Positions 47,491-56,473 of a stretch of DNA of 64,000 nucleotides are shown here, piece after piece. Under the pieces are notes generated by a model. That model did no database searches. It saw nothing but the letters and a program-made list of their open reading frames with translations, and was not told where the DNA came from. Position numbers and translations under genes: made by a program. Source of the stretch: Hyphomicrobiales bacterium (GTDB lineage Bacteria > Pseudomonadota > Alphaproteobacteria > Rhizobiales > Beijerinckiaceae). Location: NCBI GenBank assembly GCA_019075905.1, contig JAGXAM010000003.1, positions 124,001 through 188,000 of the forward strand, given 5' to 3'. Position 1 is the stretch's first letter; every line of letters starts with the position of its first letter.

Positions 47491-47855
47491 GGCTCCTCCC
47501 CCGGCTCTTGTCATTTGTCGCGACACTAACATAAAAAAGTCGATTGTCGACAAAAATATTGGCGACCATCCTGTCAACACACGATCCAGCTTTGCAGGCT
47601 GGAAAGGGGTCGCCTCGCTGCAAAATGCCAAAGCAAGGTCGCATTTCCCGCGCCTCAAGTCGGCAAGGCTCAGACGCGAGCCATGCCTGGGGCCGCAGAC
47701 CACGCCTCATTCCTACAGCCAGGCACTTCAGCCAAACGGCTGATCATGACCACAGCGGAGAGGCATGTTGATGGAACGGGGCGCGTTCTGGCCCGGCCAC
47801 AACCTCATCATCCGTGCCTTCACGCGGCGATGATACGAGGTTCAGGCTGGAAACT
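47491..47855. other. Upstream region of the distal lactonase
   Basis: About 365 nt between the lactonase gene and the tRNA. It contains the palindrome at 47544-47553 and a minus-strand TTGACA at 47572-47577, with an AT-rich stretch at 47530-47560. I see no good -10 match and no gene. Confidence 0.4.
47544..47553. promoter_or_regulatory. TTGTCGACAA palindrome upstream of the distal lactonase
   Basis: A perfect 10-bp palindrome lies 54 nt upstream of the lactonase start. It matches the TTGT-NN-ACAA form found upstream of the GntR gene, making it a candidate operator for that regulator. Confidence 0.5.
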
Positions 47856-47931
<76 letters not shown>

Positions 47932-48141
47932 ACAAGCCAGCGTTTAACGCCGGGATGCGCGCTTATAGCTGCAAAGGTTCGTATGCACAAGCACTTGCCG
48001 GCAGCAATTTTTACGGCCCTGCCAGCGGTACCAGAACCGCGGGAATGCGGCCCGGAGCCCGAAAATTTTCCCCGCGTTAATCTGCCGCGCGCCGCCTTGA
48101 CCCCCTACCCTCGCGCCTTGGCCCGTGCCATAAGGGCCGTC

Positions 48142-49311
48142 ATGGCGAGCGCTGTTCCTGATCGATTCGACCCCGGCTTTGGCATTTACGTGCATTGGCC
48201 GTTTTGTCTTTCGAAATGCCCCTATTGCGATTTCAACAGTCACGTGCGCGCCAAGCCCGTGGACGAAGCCCGCTATGTATCGGCTTTCGAGACCGAGCTG
48301 GCGCATCGCGCCCGGCTCACACCGGGGCGGGTCGTCTCCTCGGTGTTTTTTGGCGGCGGCACACCGTCATTGATGCAACCCTCGACGGTTGCTGCCATCC
48401 TTGACGCCATCGGCAAGCACTGGAGCGTCAGCCCCGGCGCCGAAATCACCCTCGAAGCCAACCCCACCAGCGTCGAGGCGGAGCGCTTTCGCGGCTATCG
48501 TGCTGCCGGCGTCAACCGGGTCTCGCTTGGCGTCCAGGCGCTCAATGATGCCGATTTAAAGGCTCTCGGCCGCCTGCACACTGTTGCCGAGGCCATGGCA
48601 GCGGTCAACACCGCCACCTCGATCTTCGAGCGCGCCTCGTTCGACCTGATTTACGCCCGGCCGAATCAGACGCCGCAGGCCTGGCGCGCCGAGTTGAAAG
48701 AGGCGCTGGCGCGCGCCCCCGAGCATCTCTCGCTCTATCAGCTGACGATCGAGCCCGAGACCATGTTCGAGCGGCTCTACAATGCCGGCAAGCTGAAAAT
48801 GCCCGACCCCGACACCGGTCGCGATCTCTGGGATGTCACGCAGGAACTCACCGGCGCTGCTGCCATGCCGGCCTATGAGGTCTCCAACCACGCCCGCAAG
48901 GGCGCGGAAAGCCGCCACAATCTCACCTACTGGCGCTATGGCGAATATGCCGGCGTCGGCCCCGGCGCCCATGGCCGCATCATCACGCCCAAGGGCCGCA
49001 AGGCGCAGGCGAGCGAACGCCACCCGGAAATGTGGCTGACCGTGGTCGAGAGCGACGGCAATGGTCTCGTCGAGGATGATCTGCTCAATGCCAGCGAGCA
49101 GGCCGATGAGTTCCTGCTGATGGGCCTTCGCCTCACCGAGGGCATCGAGCCCAAGCGCTTTGAGGCGATTGCCGGGCGGCCCCTGAGCGGCTCGCGCATA
49201 TCATCGCTCGTCGCCGATGGGATGATCGAAATGACGCCGCAGGGGCGCATCCGCGTCACCAATGAAGGCTTTCCGGTGCTTGATTCGGTGGTCGCCGATC
49301 TCGCCGGCTGA
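48142..49311 (+). CDS. hemW: HemW, radical-SAM haem chaperone-like protein
   Basis: A 389-residue radical-SAM protein. The cluster motif CxxxCxxC is CLSKCPYC, followed by SVFFGGGTPSLM. HNLTYWRYGEYAGVGPGAHG is the HNxxYW signature of HemW, which separates it from the coproporphyrinogen dehydrogenase HemN. HemW binds haem and may deliver it to respiratory enzymes. The frame is open far upstream across the tRNA, but the ATG at 48142 has AAGGG and starts just before the conserved YVHWPF. Confidence 0.92.
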   Translation: MASAVPDRFDPGFGIYVHWPFCLSKCPYCDFNSHVRAKPVDEARYVSAFETELAHRARLTPGRVVSSVFFGGGTPSLMQPSTVAAILDAIGKHWSVSPGAEITLEANPTSVEAERFRGYRAAGVNRVSLGVQALNDADLKALGRLHTVAEAMAAVNTATSIFERASFDLIYARPNQTPQAWRAELKEALARAPEHLSLYQLTIEPETMFERLYNAGKLKMPDPDTGRDLWDVTQELTGAAAMPAYEVSNHARKGAESRHNLTYWRYGEYAGVGPGAHGRIITPKGRKAQASERHPEMWLTVVESDGNGLVEDDLLNASEQADEFLLMGLRLTEGIEPKRFEAIAGRPLSGSRISSLVADGMIEMTPQGRIRVTNEGFPVLDSVVADLAG

Positions 49312-49350
49312 AACTGTAAAGTGTGAGGCACGCGAAGGAAGGCAGCTACC

Positions 49351-50763
49351 ATGTCAGCAGGCAATTCTCCGGCGCCAGCGGCAGCCCGCCCCTATCGCCC
49401 GCCCGCGCCGCTGCCGCGCACAAAGCCCTTGTCGAAACTGGGGTTCATGGTCGCGCTGCGCGAGAACCCGATCTCGACCTGGGGCATCTGGAATTTTGAA
49501 AACCCGATCACCACCGGCAGAACCGCGCTCGGGCCGATGACCGGGGTTTCCAGCCCCGAGGGCATCCGCCATGTCATGGTCGACAATGTCGGCAATTATG
49601 TCAAAGACCGCCTGCAATTGCGCGTACTGAAACCGGGGCTCGGCACCGGCCTGCTGACGGCCGAAGGCGAATCCTGGAAGGCGGCCCGCCGCACCCTCGC
49701 GCCCTTGTTCGCACCACGCACTGTCGAAACCTTCGTCGGCACCATGCAGGCGAAAGCCGGGGCCATGGTGGCGCGCCTGCAGGCCCAGCCCCTGGGCGCC
49801 CGGGTCAATATCAGCGATGAAATGACCCGCGTGACCTTTGAAATCCTCACGGACACGCTTTTTTCTGACGCTGTTGACGGCACATCGCAGGAATTTGGCG
49901 AGGCTTTCACCCGCTATTTTGAAAATCAGGGCAAGATCAGCCCTCTCGACATGCTCAATGCCCCGGACTGGATTCCGCGCTTCAACCGCTACCGCGCCCA
50001 GCCCGCGATAAACTTCTTTGAAGAGAAGGTGAGGCAGATCATTGCCAGACGCCGCGCCCTGCTCGCCACCCCGGGCGCTGCGGTGCCGCGCGATATTCTC
50101 ACCCTTTTGCTCGAAGCTGCCGATCCTGAAACCGGCGTCGGCCTCAGCGAGGCGGAGGTGGGTGCCAATATCGTCACTTTCCTTGGCGCCGGCCATGAAA
50201 CCACCGCCAATGCCCTGAGCTGGACGCTGTTCCTGCTGGCCAAGCACCCCGCCGCCCAGAGCGCCGTGGCGCGCGAGGCCCGCGAGGCCGAAAATCTCGC
50301 GCTTGTCGACTGGCTCGACAATCTGCCGATGACGCGGGCGGTGATCGAGGAGGCGATGCGGCTTTATCCGCCCGCCCCGACCTTGAGCCGCATGGCCCTG
50401 GCCGAGGATGAAATTCAGGGTGTCAGGGTCGCCGCCGGCTCGACGGTGATCATCTCGCCCTATGTGGTGCACCGCCACCGCAGCTTGTGGAGCGAGCCGG
50501 ATTATTTCCGCCCCGAACGGTTTTTGCCTCCGGCCCGCGACCAGATCGACCGCTACGCCTTCATTCCCTTCGGCGCCGGGCCGCGAGTCTGCATCGGCCA
50601 GCGCTTTGCCATGCACGAGGCGGTAATCGTGCTGGCAACGCTGATGCGCCATTTCGGCTTCGCCATGCCCAAGGGCGAGAGCGTCATGCCGCTGCAGCGC
50701 ATTACCCTGCGCCCCTCCCCCCGGCTGGAAATGCTGTTGCAGCGCGCCGACGCGGCGGGCTGA
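49351..50763 (+). CDS. Cytochrome P450
   Basis: A 470-residue haem monooxygenase. The I-helix oxygen-activation motif is GAGHETTA, the ExxR motif is EEAMRLYPPAPTLSR, the meander is FRPERF, and the haem-binding Cys is in FIPFGAGPRVCIGQRFA. It looks soluble, with a Pro-rich N terminus and no membrane anchor. No ferredoxin or reductase gene is adjacent, so its redox partner and substrate are unknown. It is convergent with metF 6 nt away. Confidence 0.93.
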   Translation: MSAGNSPAPAAARPYRPPAPLPRTKPLSKLGFMVALRENPISTWGIWNFENPITTGRTALGPMTGVSSPEGIRHVMVDNVGNYVKDRLQLRVLKPGLGTGLLTAEGESWKAARRTLAPLFAPRTVETFVGTMQAKAGAMVARLQAQPLGARVNISDEMTRVTFEILTDTLFSDAVDGTSQEFGEAFTRYFENQGKISPLDMLNAPDWIPRFNRYRAQPAINFFEEKVRQIIARRRALLATPGAAVPRDILTLLLEAADPETGVGLSEAEVGANIVTFLGAGHETTANALSWTLFLLAKHPAAQSAVAREAREAENLALVDWLDNLPMTRAVIEEAMRLYPPAPTLSRMALAEDEIQGVRVAAGSTVIISPYVVHRHRSLWSEPDYFRPERFLPPARDQIDRYAFIPFGAGPRVCIGQRFAMHEAVIVLATLMRHFGFAMPKGESVMPLQRITLRPSPRLEMLLQRADAAG

Positions 50764-50769
50764 ACGCCG

Positions 50770-51672
50770 TCAGGCGGCTGGCACCTCGGCCCGCACGCCC
50801 AGCAAATGGCAGATCGCAAACACCAGATCGGCGCGGTTCATGGTGTAGAAATGGAAATCACGCACGCCGTGATCGACGAGATCGAGCACCTGCTCGGCGG
50901 CAACGGCGGCGGCGATCAGCTTGCGCGTCGCCGGGTCATTGTCCAGCCCCTCGAAGCGGCGCGCCAGCCAGGTCGGCACGCTCGCCCCGGTCTTGGCGGC
51001 AAAGCCCGCCGTCTGGCGAAAATTCTGCACCGGCACAATGCCCGGCAGGATCGGGATGGTGATGCCGCGCCCCCGCACCTTGTCGAGAAACCGCAGATAA
51101 TGGGCATTGTCGAAGAAAAACTGGGTGATGGCCCGCGTCGCCCCGGCATCGACCTTGGCCGCCAGCACATCGATGTCAGCCTCGAGCGAAGCTGATTCAG
51201 GGTGCTTTTCGGGATAGGCCGAGACCATGATCTCGAAATCGCCAAGCGCCCTAATGCCCTCGATCAGCGCCGTCGAATGGGCATATCCGCCCGGATGCGC
51301 GACATAGGGTGTGCCAAGGCCACCCTGCGGATCGCCGCGCAGGGCCACAATATGCCGCACGCCGGCGGCATGATAGCCGCGCACCACCGCATCGACCTCA
51401 TCCTTGCTCGCCCCGACACAGGTGAGATGCGCTGCCGGGGTCACCTTGCCCTCGCGCACCATGCGCGCCACCGTATTGTGGGTGCGCTCGCGGGTTGAGC
51501 CGCCAGCGCCATAGGTGACTGAAACAAAAGACGGATTGAGCGGCGCCAGCCTCTCGACACAATCCCACAGCTGCGTCTCCATATCTGGCGTTTTCGGCGG
51601 AAAAAACTCGAACGAGACCCTGATATCGTCGCTGTGCGAGCGGCTCGGGCGCGGGTGGGGTTGATGCAACAT
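50770..51672 (-). CDS. metF: 5,10-methylenetetrahydrofolate reductase
   Basis: A 300-residue FAD enzyme that makes 5-methyl-tetrahydrofolate for methionine synthesis. It has SFEFFPPKTPDME, SVTYGAGGSTRERT, HIVALRGDPQGG and ITQFFFDNAHYLRF. Its ATG overlaps the ArsR-fusion stop codon by one base (TGATG), so the two are translationally coupled. Confidence 0.95.
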   Translation of the reverse strand: MLHQPHPRPSRSHSDDIRVSFEFFPPKTPDMETQLWDCVERLAPLNPSFVSVTYGAGGSTRERTHNTVARMVREGKVTPAAHLTCVGASKDEVDAVVRGYHAAGVRHIVALRGDPQGGLGTPYVAHPGGYAHSTALIEGIRALGDFEIMVSAYPEKHPESASLEADIDVLAAKVDAGATRAITQFFFDNAHYLRFLDKVRGRGITIPILPGIVPVQNFRQTAGFAAKTGASVPTWLARRFEGLDNDPATRKLIAAAVAAEQVLDLVDHGVRDFHFYTMNRADLVFAICHLLGVRAEVPAA

Positions 51673-52679
51673 CAGAGGCCTTCCTTGGCACTTGCAACGG
51701 TTTCGGGAGAGCGGCCACGCCGGTCGTGCGCCACGAAAATCAATACGGTCAGCTTGCGGTCATCCCCTGGCGTCGCGGTCAAGGCCTTGACGTGGCGCAC
51801 CTCCAGCCCGGCATCGCGCAAGGCGGCGCTGATCTCGTCGCGCTCGAAGCCAAGGCGCCGGTGCGCATGATCCGCCCGCAGACTCTCGACTTCGTGCGGC
51901 GCAAAATCCACCACCAGCATGCGGCCCCCGGGCGCCAGCGCCCGTGCCGCTTCACGCAGGGCTTGCGCCGGTTCATCGAGATAATGCAGCACCTGATGGA
52001 TGATCACCACATCCTGCGAACCGGCTTCCACCGGCAGGGCATAGACGTCGCCTTGGCGCAATTGCACATGTTTGAAGGGCGCCCCCGCCAGCCGCGCCCG
52101 CGCCAAAGCCAGCATGGCGGGCGATTGATCGACCCCCAGCGCCACCATTGCCTGCGGCGCGAACAGTTCCAGCATGCGCCCGGTGCCGGTTCCGATATCG
52201 AGCAGCGTCCCGAAGGGCTGGCGCCCCATCGCCGCCTGCACGGCCGCCTCGACCTGCGCCTCTTCGACGTGCAGGGCACGGATTTCATCAAAGGTCGCGG
52301 CATGGCGGGCAAAATAGGCGCTGGCAAGCTCGCTGCGCTGGCGGCGGGCATCGGCAAGGCGGCGCCGGTCGGCGACGATCACCGGATCGAGCGTGTCGAG
52401 ATGGGCCTGCAGGGTCTTGGCCAGCGTCGCCGCCGGACCATCATCGCGCAGGCGGAAAAACGCCCAGGCGCCCTCGCGATGACGCTGCGCCAGCCCGGCC
52501 TCCATCAACAGTCGCAGGTGCCGCGAAACCCGGGGCTGCGACTGGCCAAGAATGACCATCAATTCACTGACCGTGAGTTCCGCCTCGGCAAGCAGCGCCA
52601 GCAACCGCAGCCGCGTCGCCTCGCCTGCGGCTTCAAGCACGCCAACCATGTCAGAAAGAGGCAGTCGTAGGCGGCTCAA
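51672..52679 (-). CDS. ArsR-type regulator fused to SAM-dependent methyltransferase
   Basis: A 335-residue two-part protein. Residues about 10-90 form an ArsR winged helix (LLALLAEAELTVSELMVILG, SQPRVSRHLRLLMEAG). Residues about 140-300 form a class I methyltransferase fold with the SAM motif LLDIGTGTGRMLELFAP and DVVIIHQVLHYLDEP. Coupling to metF suggests that it senses SAM or S-adenosylhomocysteine and controls methionine-cycle genes, as shown for SahR-like ArsR regulators. Whether the second domain still methylates is unknown. Confidence 0.9.
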   Translation of the reverse strand: MSRLRLPLSDMVGVLEAAGEATRLRLLALLAEAELTVSELMVILGQSQPRVSRHLRLLMEAGLAQRHREGAWAFFRLRDDGPAATLAKTLQAHLDTLDPVIVADRRRLADARRQRSELASAYFARHAATFDEIRALHVEEAQVEAAVQAAMGRQPFGTLLDIGTGTGRMLELFAPQAMVALGVDQSPAMLALARARLAGAPFKHVQLRQGDVYALPVEAGSQDVVIIHQVLHYLDEPAQALREAARALAPGGRMLVVDFAPHEVESLRADHAHRRLGFERDEISAALRDAGLEVRHVKALTATPGDDRKLTVLIFVAHDRRGRSPETVASAKEGL

Positions 52680-52699
52680 GGCTCATATCCCGATAATGA

Positions 52700-52717
52700 T
52701 ATAAAGATATCTTTATA
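52700..52717. promoter_or_regulatory. 18-bp palindrome upstream of arsR-metF
   Basis: TATAAAGATATCTTTATA is a perfect palindrome centred about 30 nt upstream of the ArsR-fusion start. It stands out as AT-rich in a GC-rich genome. Its position over the likely promoter fits an autoregulatory operator for the ArsR domain. Confidence 0.65.
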
Positions 52718-52813
52718 CGAATTTGCGCGCTTGGCAAGCCTCACGATGGGCCGCGCCGCCATTTACCATGTTCCTGCGGAGAGGCGACAAATCCTCAAGA
52801 ATCAGTTAAGGGA

Positions 52814-52848
52814 ATGATCGACACCGCTCATTGTGTGTCGGTGATCAT
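52814..52848 (+). promoter_or_regulatory. Leader stem upstream of the PsiF-like gene
   Basis: ATGAT-cga-CACCG pairs with CGGTG-ATCAT, giving a two-part 10-bp stem with a 3-nt bulge and a 12-nt loop. It ends about 20 nt before the start codon. It could be an mRNA leader structure; no known riboswitch class is recognised. Confidence 0.3.
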
Positions 52849-52869
52849 TGCAGGTAAGGGGATTATTCG

Positions 52870-53136
52870 ATGAAATTCAAAGCTCCGCTGTTCATTGCCA
52901 CCGCCGTTCTCGCACTTGGTGTGGCCGTTGCCCCGGCCATGGCCAAGAAGAAGTCGGCCATGTCGGCCGCCGCTCCGGCTGCAGCAGCAGCGCCTGCCGC
53001 CGCTGCGCCCGCGAAAAACGCCATTGGCAAGCCGAAGTCAGCTCTCGGCATGAAGTGCTCGAAAGAGGCCGACGCCAAGAACCTGCATGGCGCCGCCCGC
53101 AAGAAGTTCCGCGAAGCCTGCAAGAAGGCCGGCTAA
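52870..53136 (+). CDS. Small exported PsiF-repeat-like protein
   Basis: An 88-residue protein with a signal peptide (PLFIATAVLALGVAVAPAMA), an Ala-rich linker and a basic C-terminal PsiF-like repeat (CSKEADAKNLHGAARKKF ... C). PsiF of enterobacteria is phosphate-starvation inducible, but its function is unknown. AAGGGG precedes the ATG, and a strong terminator follows the stop. Confidence 0.8.
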   Translation: MKFKAPLFIATAVLALGVAVAPAMAKKKSAMSAAAPAAAAAPAAAAPAKNAIGKPKSALGMKCSKEADAKNLHGAARKKFREACKKAG

Positions 53137-53164
53137 GCGCTACAGCAACATGTTAGCTTGGGAA

Positions 53165-53196
53165 GGGCGCGAACCTTAAAGGTTCGCGCCTTTTTC
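53165..53196 (+). terminator. Rho-independent terminator of the PsiF-like gene
   Basis: A perfect 10-bp GC-rich stem (GGCGCGAACC / GGTTCGCGCC) with a 5-nt loop is followed by TTTTTC. It lies 29 nt after the stop codon. The other strand lacks a T-run, so it acts only on plus-strand transcription. Confidence 0.92.
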
Positions 53197-53204
53197 ATGG
53201 TCGC

Positions 53205-53558
53205 TTATCGAGCGGCAATCACCGCGATTTCCACCTTGTAGTGCGGTGCGGCCAGAGCCGCCTGCACCGTCGCCCGCGCCGGCGTGTGCCCGGCAGCCAC
53301 CCAGCTGTCCCAGGCAGCATTCATCGCCGCAAACGTGCTGATATCGGCGAGATAAATCGTCGCCGACAGGATTTTGGTCTTGTCGCTGCCGGCCTTGGCC
53401 AGCAGGTCATCGATGATCGCCAGAATTTCCGTGGTCTGCGCCGTAACGTCGCCCTGCGCTGCCGTTTTATCGGCGACCTGGCCCGCCAGATATACCGTGT
53501 TGCCGTGCACGACGGCAGCGCTCATACGCGGGCCGGGATTGATGCGTTGAATGGACAT
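53205..53558 (-). CDS. RidA family deaminase
   Basis: A 117-residue YjgF/YER057c/UK114 protein. RidA enzymes hydrolyse reactive imine or enamine intermediates made by pyridoxal-phosphate enzymes. The catalytic Arg is in TPARATVQAAL and the acidic residue in YKVEIAVIA; the N terminus has VHGNTVYLAGQVADKTA. It is probably a homotrimer. The substrate is broad or unknown. It is 18 nt downstream of the DUF1993 gene. Confidence 0.88.
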   Translation of the reverse strand: MSIQRINPGPRMSAAVVHGNTVYLAGQVADKTAAQGDVTAQTTEILAIIDDLLAKAGSDKTKILSATIYLADISTFAAMNAAWDSWVAAGHTPARATVQAALAAPHYKVEIAVIAAR

Positions 53559-53576
53559 GAATGAAGGCTCCTGTGC

Positions 53577-54092
53577 TCAGGCGGTGGGACGAACGCCAAT
53601 GAAATCGCGCTTGCCGAGTTCGACGCCGATGTGCCGCAAAAGGCCATAGGCTACCGCATGATGAAAATAAAAATTCGGCAGGCTGAAGTGGTTGAGGAAA
53701 ATCTCGCCCTTCATCGTCACCGGCTGGCCGCCCAGCGTCAGCACGATATCGCGGTCAGCACCAGCCTCAATTGCCGCGCCATCTAGCGTGCGAATATAGG
53801 CGATGGTGTCGGCAATGCGCGTCTTGAGCTGGGCAAAGGTGGTCTCGTGATCCTCGAACTTGCGCGGCTCGACCCCGGCAAGGCGCGCCAGCCCGTTCTT
53901 GGCGGAATCGCAGCAAATCTGCACCTGGCGGGTCAGGGGATACATGTCCGGATAGAGCCGCATCGACAGCACATGGCCCTCATCGAGCTTGCGGGAGGCG
54001 GCAAAGGCCTCGCCCTTTTCGAGATTGGCGAGCAGCGCGGTAAGGCCACGCAGAAACACTGGCGTAGCCCCGGCAGCAAAACTTGTAGGCAT
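53577..54092 (-). CDS. DUF1993 family protein
   Basis: A 171-residue protein matching DUF1993, with FLRGLTALLANLEKGEAFA near the start, LYPDMYPLTRQVQICCDSAK in the middle and NHFSLPNFYFHHAVAYGLLRH near the end. The fold is thought to be a helical bundle similar to DinB proteins. No activity is known. The ATG at 54092 is preceded by AAGG; the frame is open further upstream without homology. Confidence 0.82.
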   Translation of the reverse strand: MPTSFAAGATPVFLRGLTALLANLEKGEAFAASRKLDEGHVLSMRLYPDMYPLTRQVQICCDSAKNGLARLAGVEPRKFEDHETTFAQLKTRIADTIAYIRTLDGAAIEAGADRDIVLTLGGQPVTMKGEIFLNHFSLPNFYFHHAVAYGLLRHIGVELGKRDFIGVRPTA

Positions 54093-54343
54093 GAATGAAC
54101 CTTGAGGTTGGAGGAGAGCTGAGCACGCTATATGGAAGCGCCGCGCGGCGAGATCAAGCCGCAATCACGCCATAATTCATGGCCCGGCGCCGGCGCCTTC
54201 CGCCATGGCGCGCAACATCGCGGTTGACTTTTGCCGGTTTTGCAGCGACGAGACGCAAACGTTGCCAACGGGCGTGGCGCATCTTGTGCGCATTGCAGCA
54301 GCAATTCCGGGGGCACGATCCTGACAATTGGCGGTTTTGACCT

Positions 54344-54745
54344 ATGAGCAGCTTTCACTTTGAGATTGTCGCACCGGAAAAACTGATGTTTTCGGGTTCT
54401 GTCCAGTCGGTCACTTTCGCCAGCAGTGAAGGCGAAATGACGGTATTTGCCAATCATGCGCCGCTTATGGCCATGCTGAAGCCGGGCATCATCACCGTCA
54501 ATGAAGAGGGCGGCGCCGTGCAGAAGCTGTTCGTCAAGGGTGGCTTTGCCGATGTCGCGCCGACCGGCCTGACCGTGCTCGCCGAAACCGCCCTGCCTCT
54601 GGCCGACCTGAACGCGGCTGCCATCGACACCCATATTGCCGATGCCCAGACCGATCTCGACGTCGCCAAGACGCTGGAAAGCAAGCGCCTCGCCAGCGAA
54701 AAGCTCGACCAGATGCGCGAGCTGAAGGCAGCCTTGGCGCTCTGA
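54344..54745 (+). CDS. atpC: ATP synthase epsilon subunit, detached from the atp operon
   Basis: A 133-residue F1 epsilon chain with the beta-sandwich pattern FEIVAPEKLMFSGSVQSVTF, ASSEGEMTVFANHAPLMAML and GGFADVAPTGLTVLAE, plus a C-terminal helical hairpin. It inhibits ATP hydrolysis and links F1 to the rotor. It normally ends the atpHAGDC operon, but here the upstream neighbours are minus-strand DUF1993 and RidA genes. No good Shine-Dalgarno sequence is seen. TTGACT at about 54222 could be part of its own promoter. Confidence 0.93.
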   Translation: MSSFHFEIVAPEKLMFSGSVQSVTFASSEGEMTVFANHAPLMAMLKPGIITVNEEGGAVQKLFVKGGFADVAPTGLTVLAETALPLADLNAAAIDTHIADAQTDLDVAKTLESKRLASEKLDQMRELKAALAL

Positions 54746-54796
54746 GCGCTCCCGCGACATCATCCCCCGCGCGCGGGCACCCTTAGGCGTCCTTCC

Positions 54797-55549
54797 ATGA
54801 GCGATCTGCCGGCGCATTTTTTTCTCGCCGCAACCATCGCGGCGCTTTGCGTCGGCCTATCCAAGGGCGGCTTCCCGATCATCGGCATGCTGGCCGTGCC
54901 CATCCTGGCCCTGGTCGTGCCACCGGTGATGGCCGCCGGGCTGTTGTTGCCCTTTTACAATGTCACCGATATTTTCGGGGTCATCGCCTATCACCGCTCG
55001 TTTGACCGCCGCAATCTGGCGATTCTGGTGCCCGCGGGTCTGGCCGGCGTGGCCATAGGCTGGGCCACCGCCCGCTATGTGCCCGAGCGCTATGTGACGT
55101 TGCTGATCGGCGTGATCGGCATAGCCTTTTGCCTGAATTACCTGCTGCGCCGTCTCGAAACCGCCGAACCGCGCCCCGCCGACCTGCCGCGCGGCATCGG
55201 CTGGGGCATCATCACCGGCTTCACCAGCTTTGTCTCGCATTCCGGTGCGCCGCCCTACCAGATGTATGTCGTGCCGCAAAAGCTCGATAAAATGGTCTTT
55301 GCCGGCACATCCACCCTACTCTTTGCCGTCATCAATGCGGCCAAGCTCCTGCCCTACTGGGAGCTCGGCCAGCTGTCCTTCGACAATATAAAATTGATGA
55401 TCTGGATTTTCCTGATGGCCATTGCCGCAACCTTTGCCAGCTTCTGGCTCACTAGGGTCATGCCGCAAAAATTGTTCTACCGGATCGTCATGGTGGCGCT
55501 GTTCCTGATTTCGCTGAAACTGGTCCACGACGGGCTTTTTGGCGCCTGA
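54797..55549 (+). CDS. TauE/SafE family membrane transporter
   Basis: A 250-residue protein with about eight helices. The family pattern is seen as AALCVGLSKGGFPIIGMLAVPIL near the start and GITSFVSHSGAPPYQMYVVP-like sequence (TGFTSFVSHSGAPP) in the middle. Members export sulfite, sulfoacetate or other small anions. The substrate is not inferable. It follows atpC by 51 nt. Confidence 0.88.
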   Translation: MSDLPAHFFLAATIAALCVGLSKGGFPIIGMLAVPILALVVPPVMAAGLLLPFYNVTDIFGVIAYHRSFDRRNLAILVPAGLAGVAIGWATARYVPERYVTLLIGVIGIAFCLNYLLRRLETAEPRPADLPRGIGWGIITGFTSFVSHSGAPPYQMYVVPQKLDKMVFAGTSTLLFAVINAAKLLPYWELGQLSFDNIKLMIWIFLMAIAATFASFWLTRVMPQKLFYRIVMVALFLISLKLVHDGLFGA

Positions 55550-55556
55550 TCCGCCG

Positions 55557-56333
55557 TCAATAGCCAAATTGCTCCATCAAAATCCGCTCGTCGAGTGAAT
55601 GCCCGGGGTCATGCAGCAGCGTCAGGCTGGTGGCGTGATCCATCTCCACTTCCACCTGCACGACATCGCGAAACTCGAAGTGGTCCGCCACCGCCGCCAC
55701 CGGGCGCTTGCCGGCTTCCAGCACATCAAGGGTGACCCGGGCCCGGTGCGCCAGCAGCGCGCCGCGCCAGCGCCGCGGCCGGAATGCCGAAATCGGCGTC
55801 AGCGCCAGCAGCGGCGCATCCAGCGGCAGGATCGGGCCATTGGCCGAGAGATTATAGGCCGTGGATCCGGCCGGCGTCGCCACCAGCACGCCATCGGCCA
55901 CCAGTTCAGCGAGGCGCACCGTGCCATCGATCGAGATCCGCAATTTCGCCGCCTGATAGGATTGGCGCAGCAAGGAAACTTCATTGATCGCCCGCGCCGT
56001 CTCGATGCGCCCGTCCGGCAGCAGGGCCCGTGTCATCAGCGGATGAATGATCGAGGCCCGCGCCGCATGCAGCCGGGTGATCAGGTCGCCCTCGGCATAT
56101 TCGTTCATCAGGAAGCCGACCGAGCCGCGATTCATGCCGAAAATCGGCATGCGTCGGCCCATGAAGCGATGCAGCGTCTGCAGCATCAGGCCATCACCGC
56201 CGAGCGCCACCACGACATCGGCATTTTCGGGATGGTGGTTTTGATAATGCGCAACCAGGCTGGCCAGGGCCAGCTGCGCCTCGGGCGCCGAGGACGCCAG
56301 AAACGCGATTCTGGGATGCGCGGGAAGATTCAT
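55557..56333 (-). CDS. nadK: NAD kinase
   Basis: A 258-residue kinase making NADP from NAD. It has the GGDG motif in [14 protein letters not shown], the [12 protein letters not shown] region and the NAD-binding [17 protein letters not shown]. It is somewhat shorter than enterobacterial NadK, as is usual in alphaproteobacteria. It is convergent with the TauE gene 7 nt away. A GTG two codons upstream is possible. Confidence 0.94.
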   Translation of the reverse strand: MNLPAHPRIAFLASSAPEAQLALASLVAHYQNHHPENADVVVALGGDGLMLQTLHRFMGRRMPIFGMNRGSVGFLMNEYAEGDLITRLHAARASIIHPLMTRALLPDGRIETARAINEVSLLRQSYQAAKLRISIDGTVRLAELVADGVLVATPAGSTAYNLSANGPILPLDAPLLALTPISAFRPRRWRGALLAHRARVTLDVLEAGKRPVAAVADHFEFRDVVQVEVEMDHATSLTLLHDPGHSLDERILMEQFGY

Positions 56334-56473
56334 GGCCACCGCCTGCTATGGGCGGAAGCCGCCAGTTGATAAACCGCCCGCGCTGTCAGCCTGGCATCTG
56401 GCAGCGGCAGGCACGACGGGCGCCGTAGCAGGACATGTCTCACAAATTCCCCCCAGCGCCCCGACGCTGCCCC

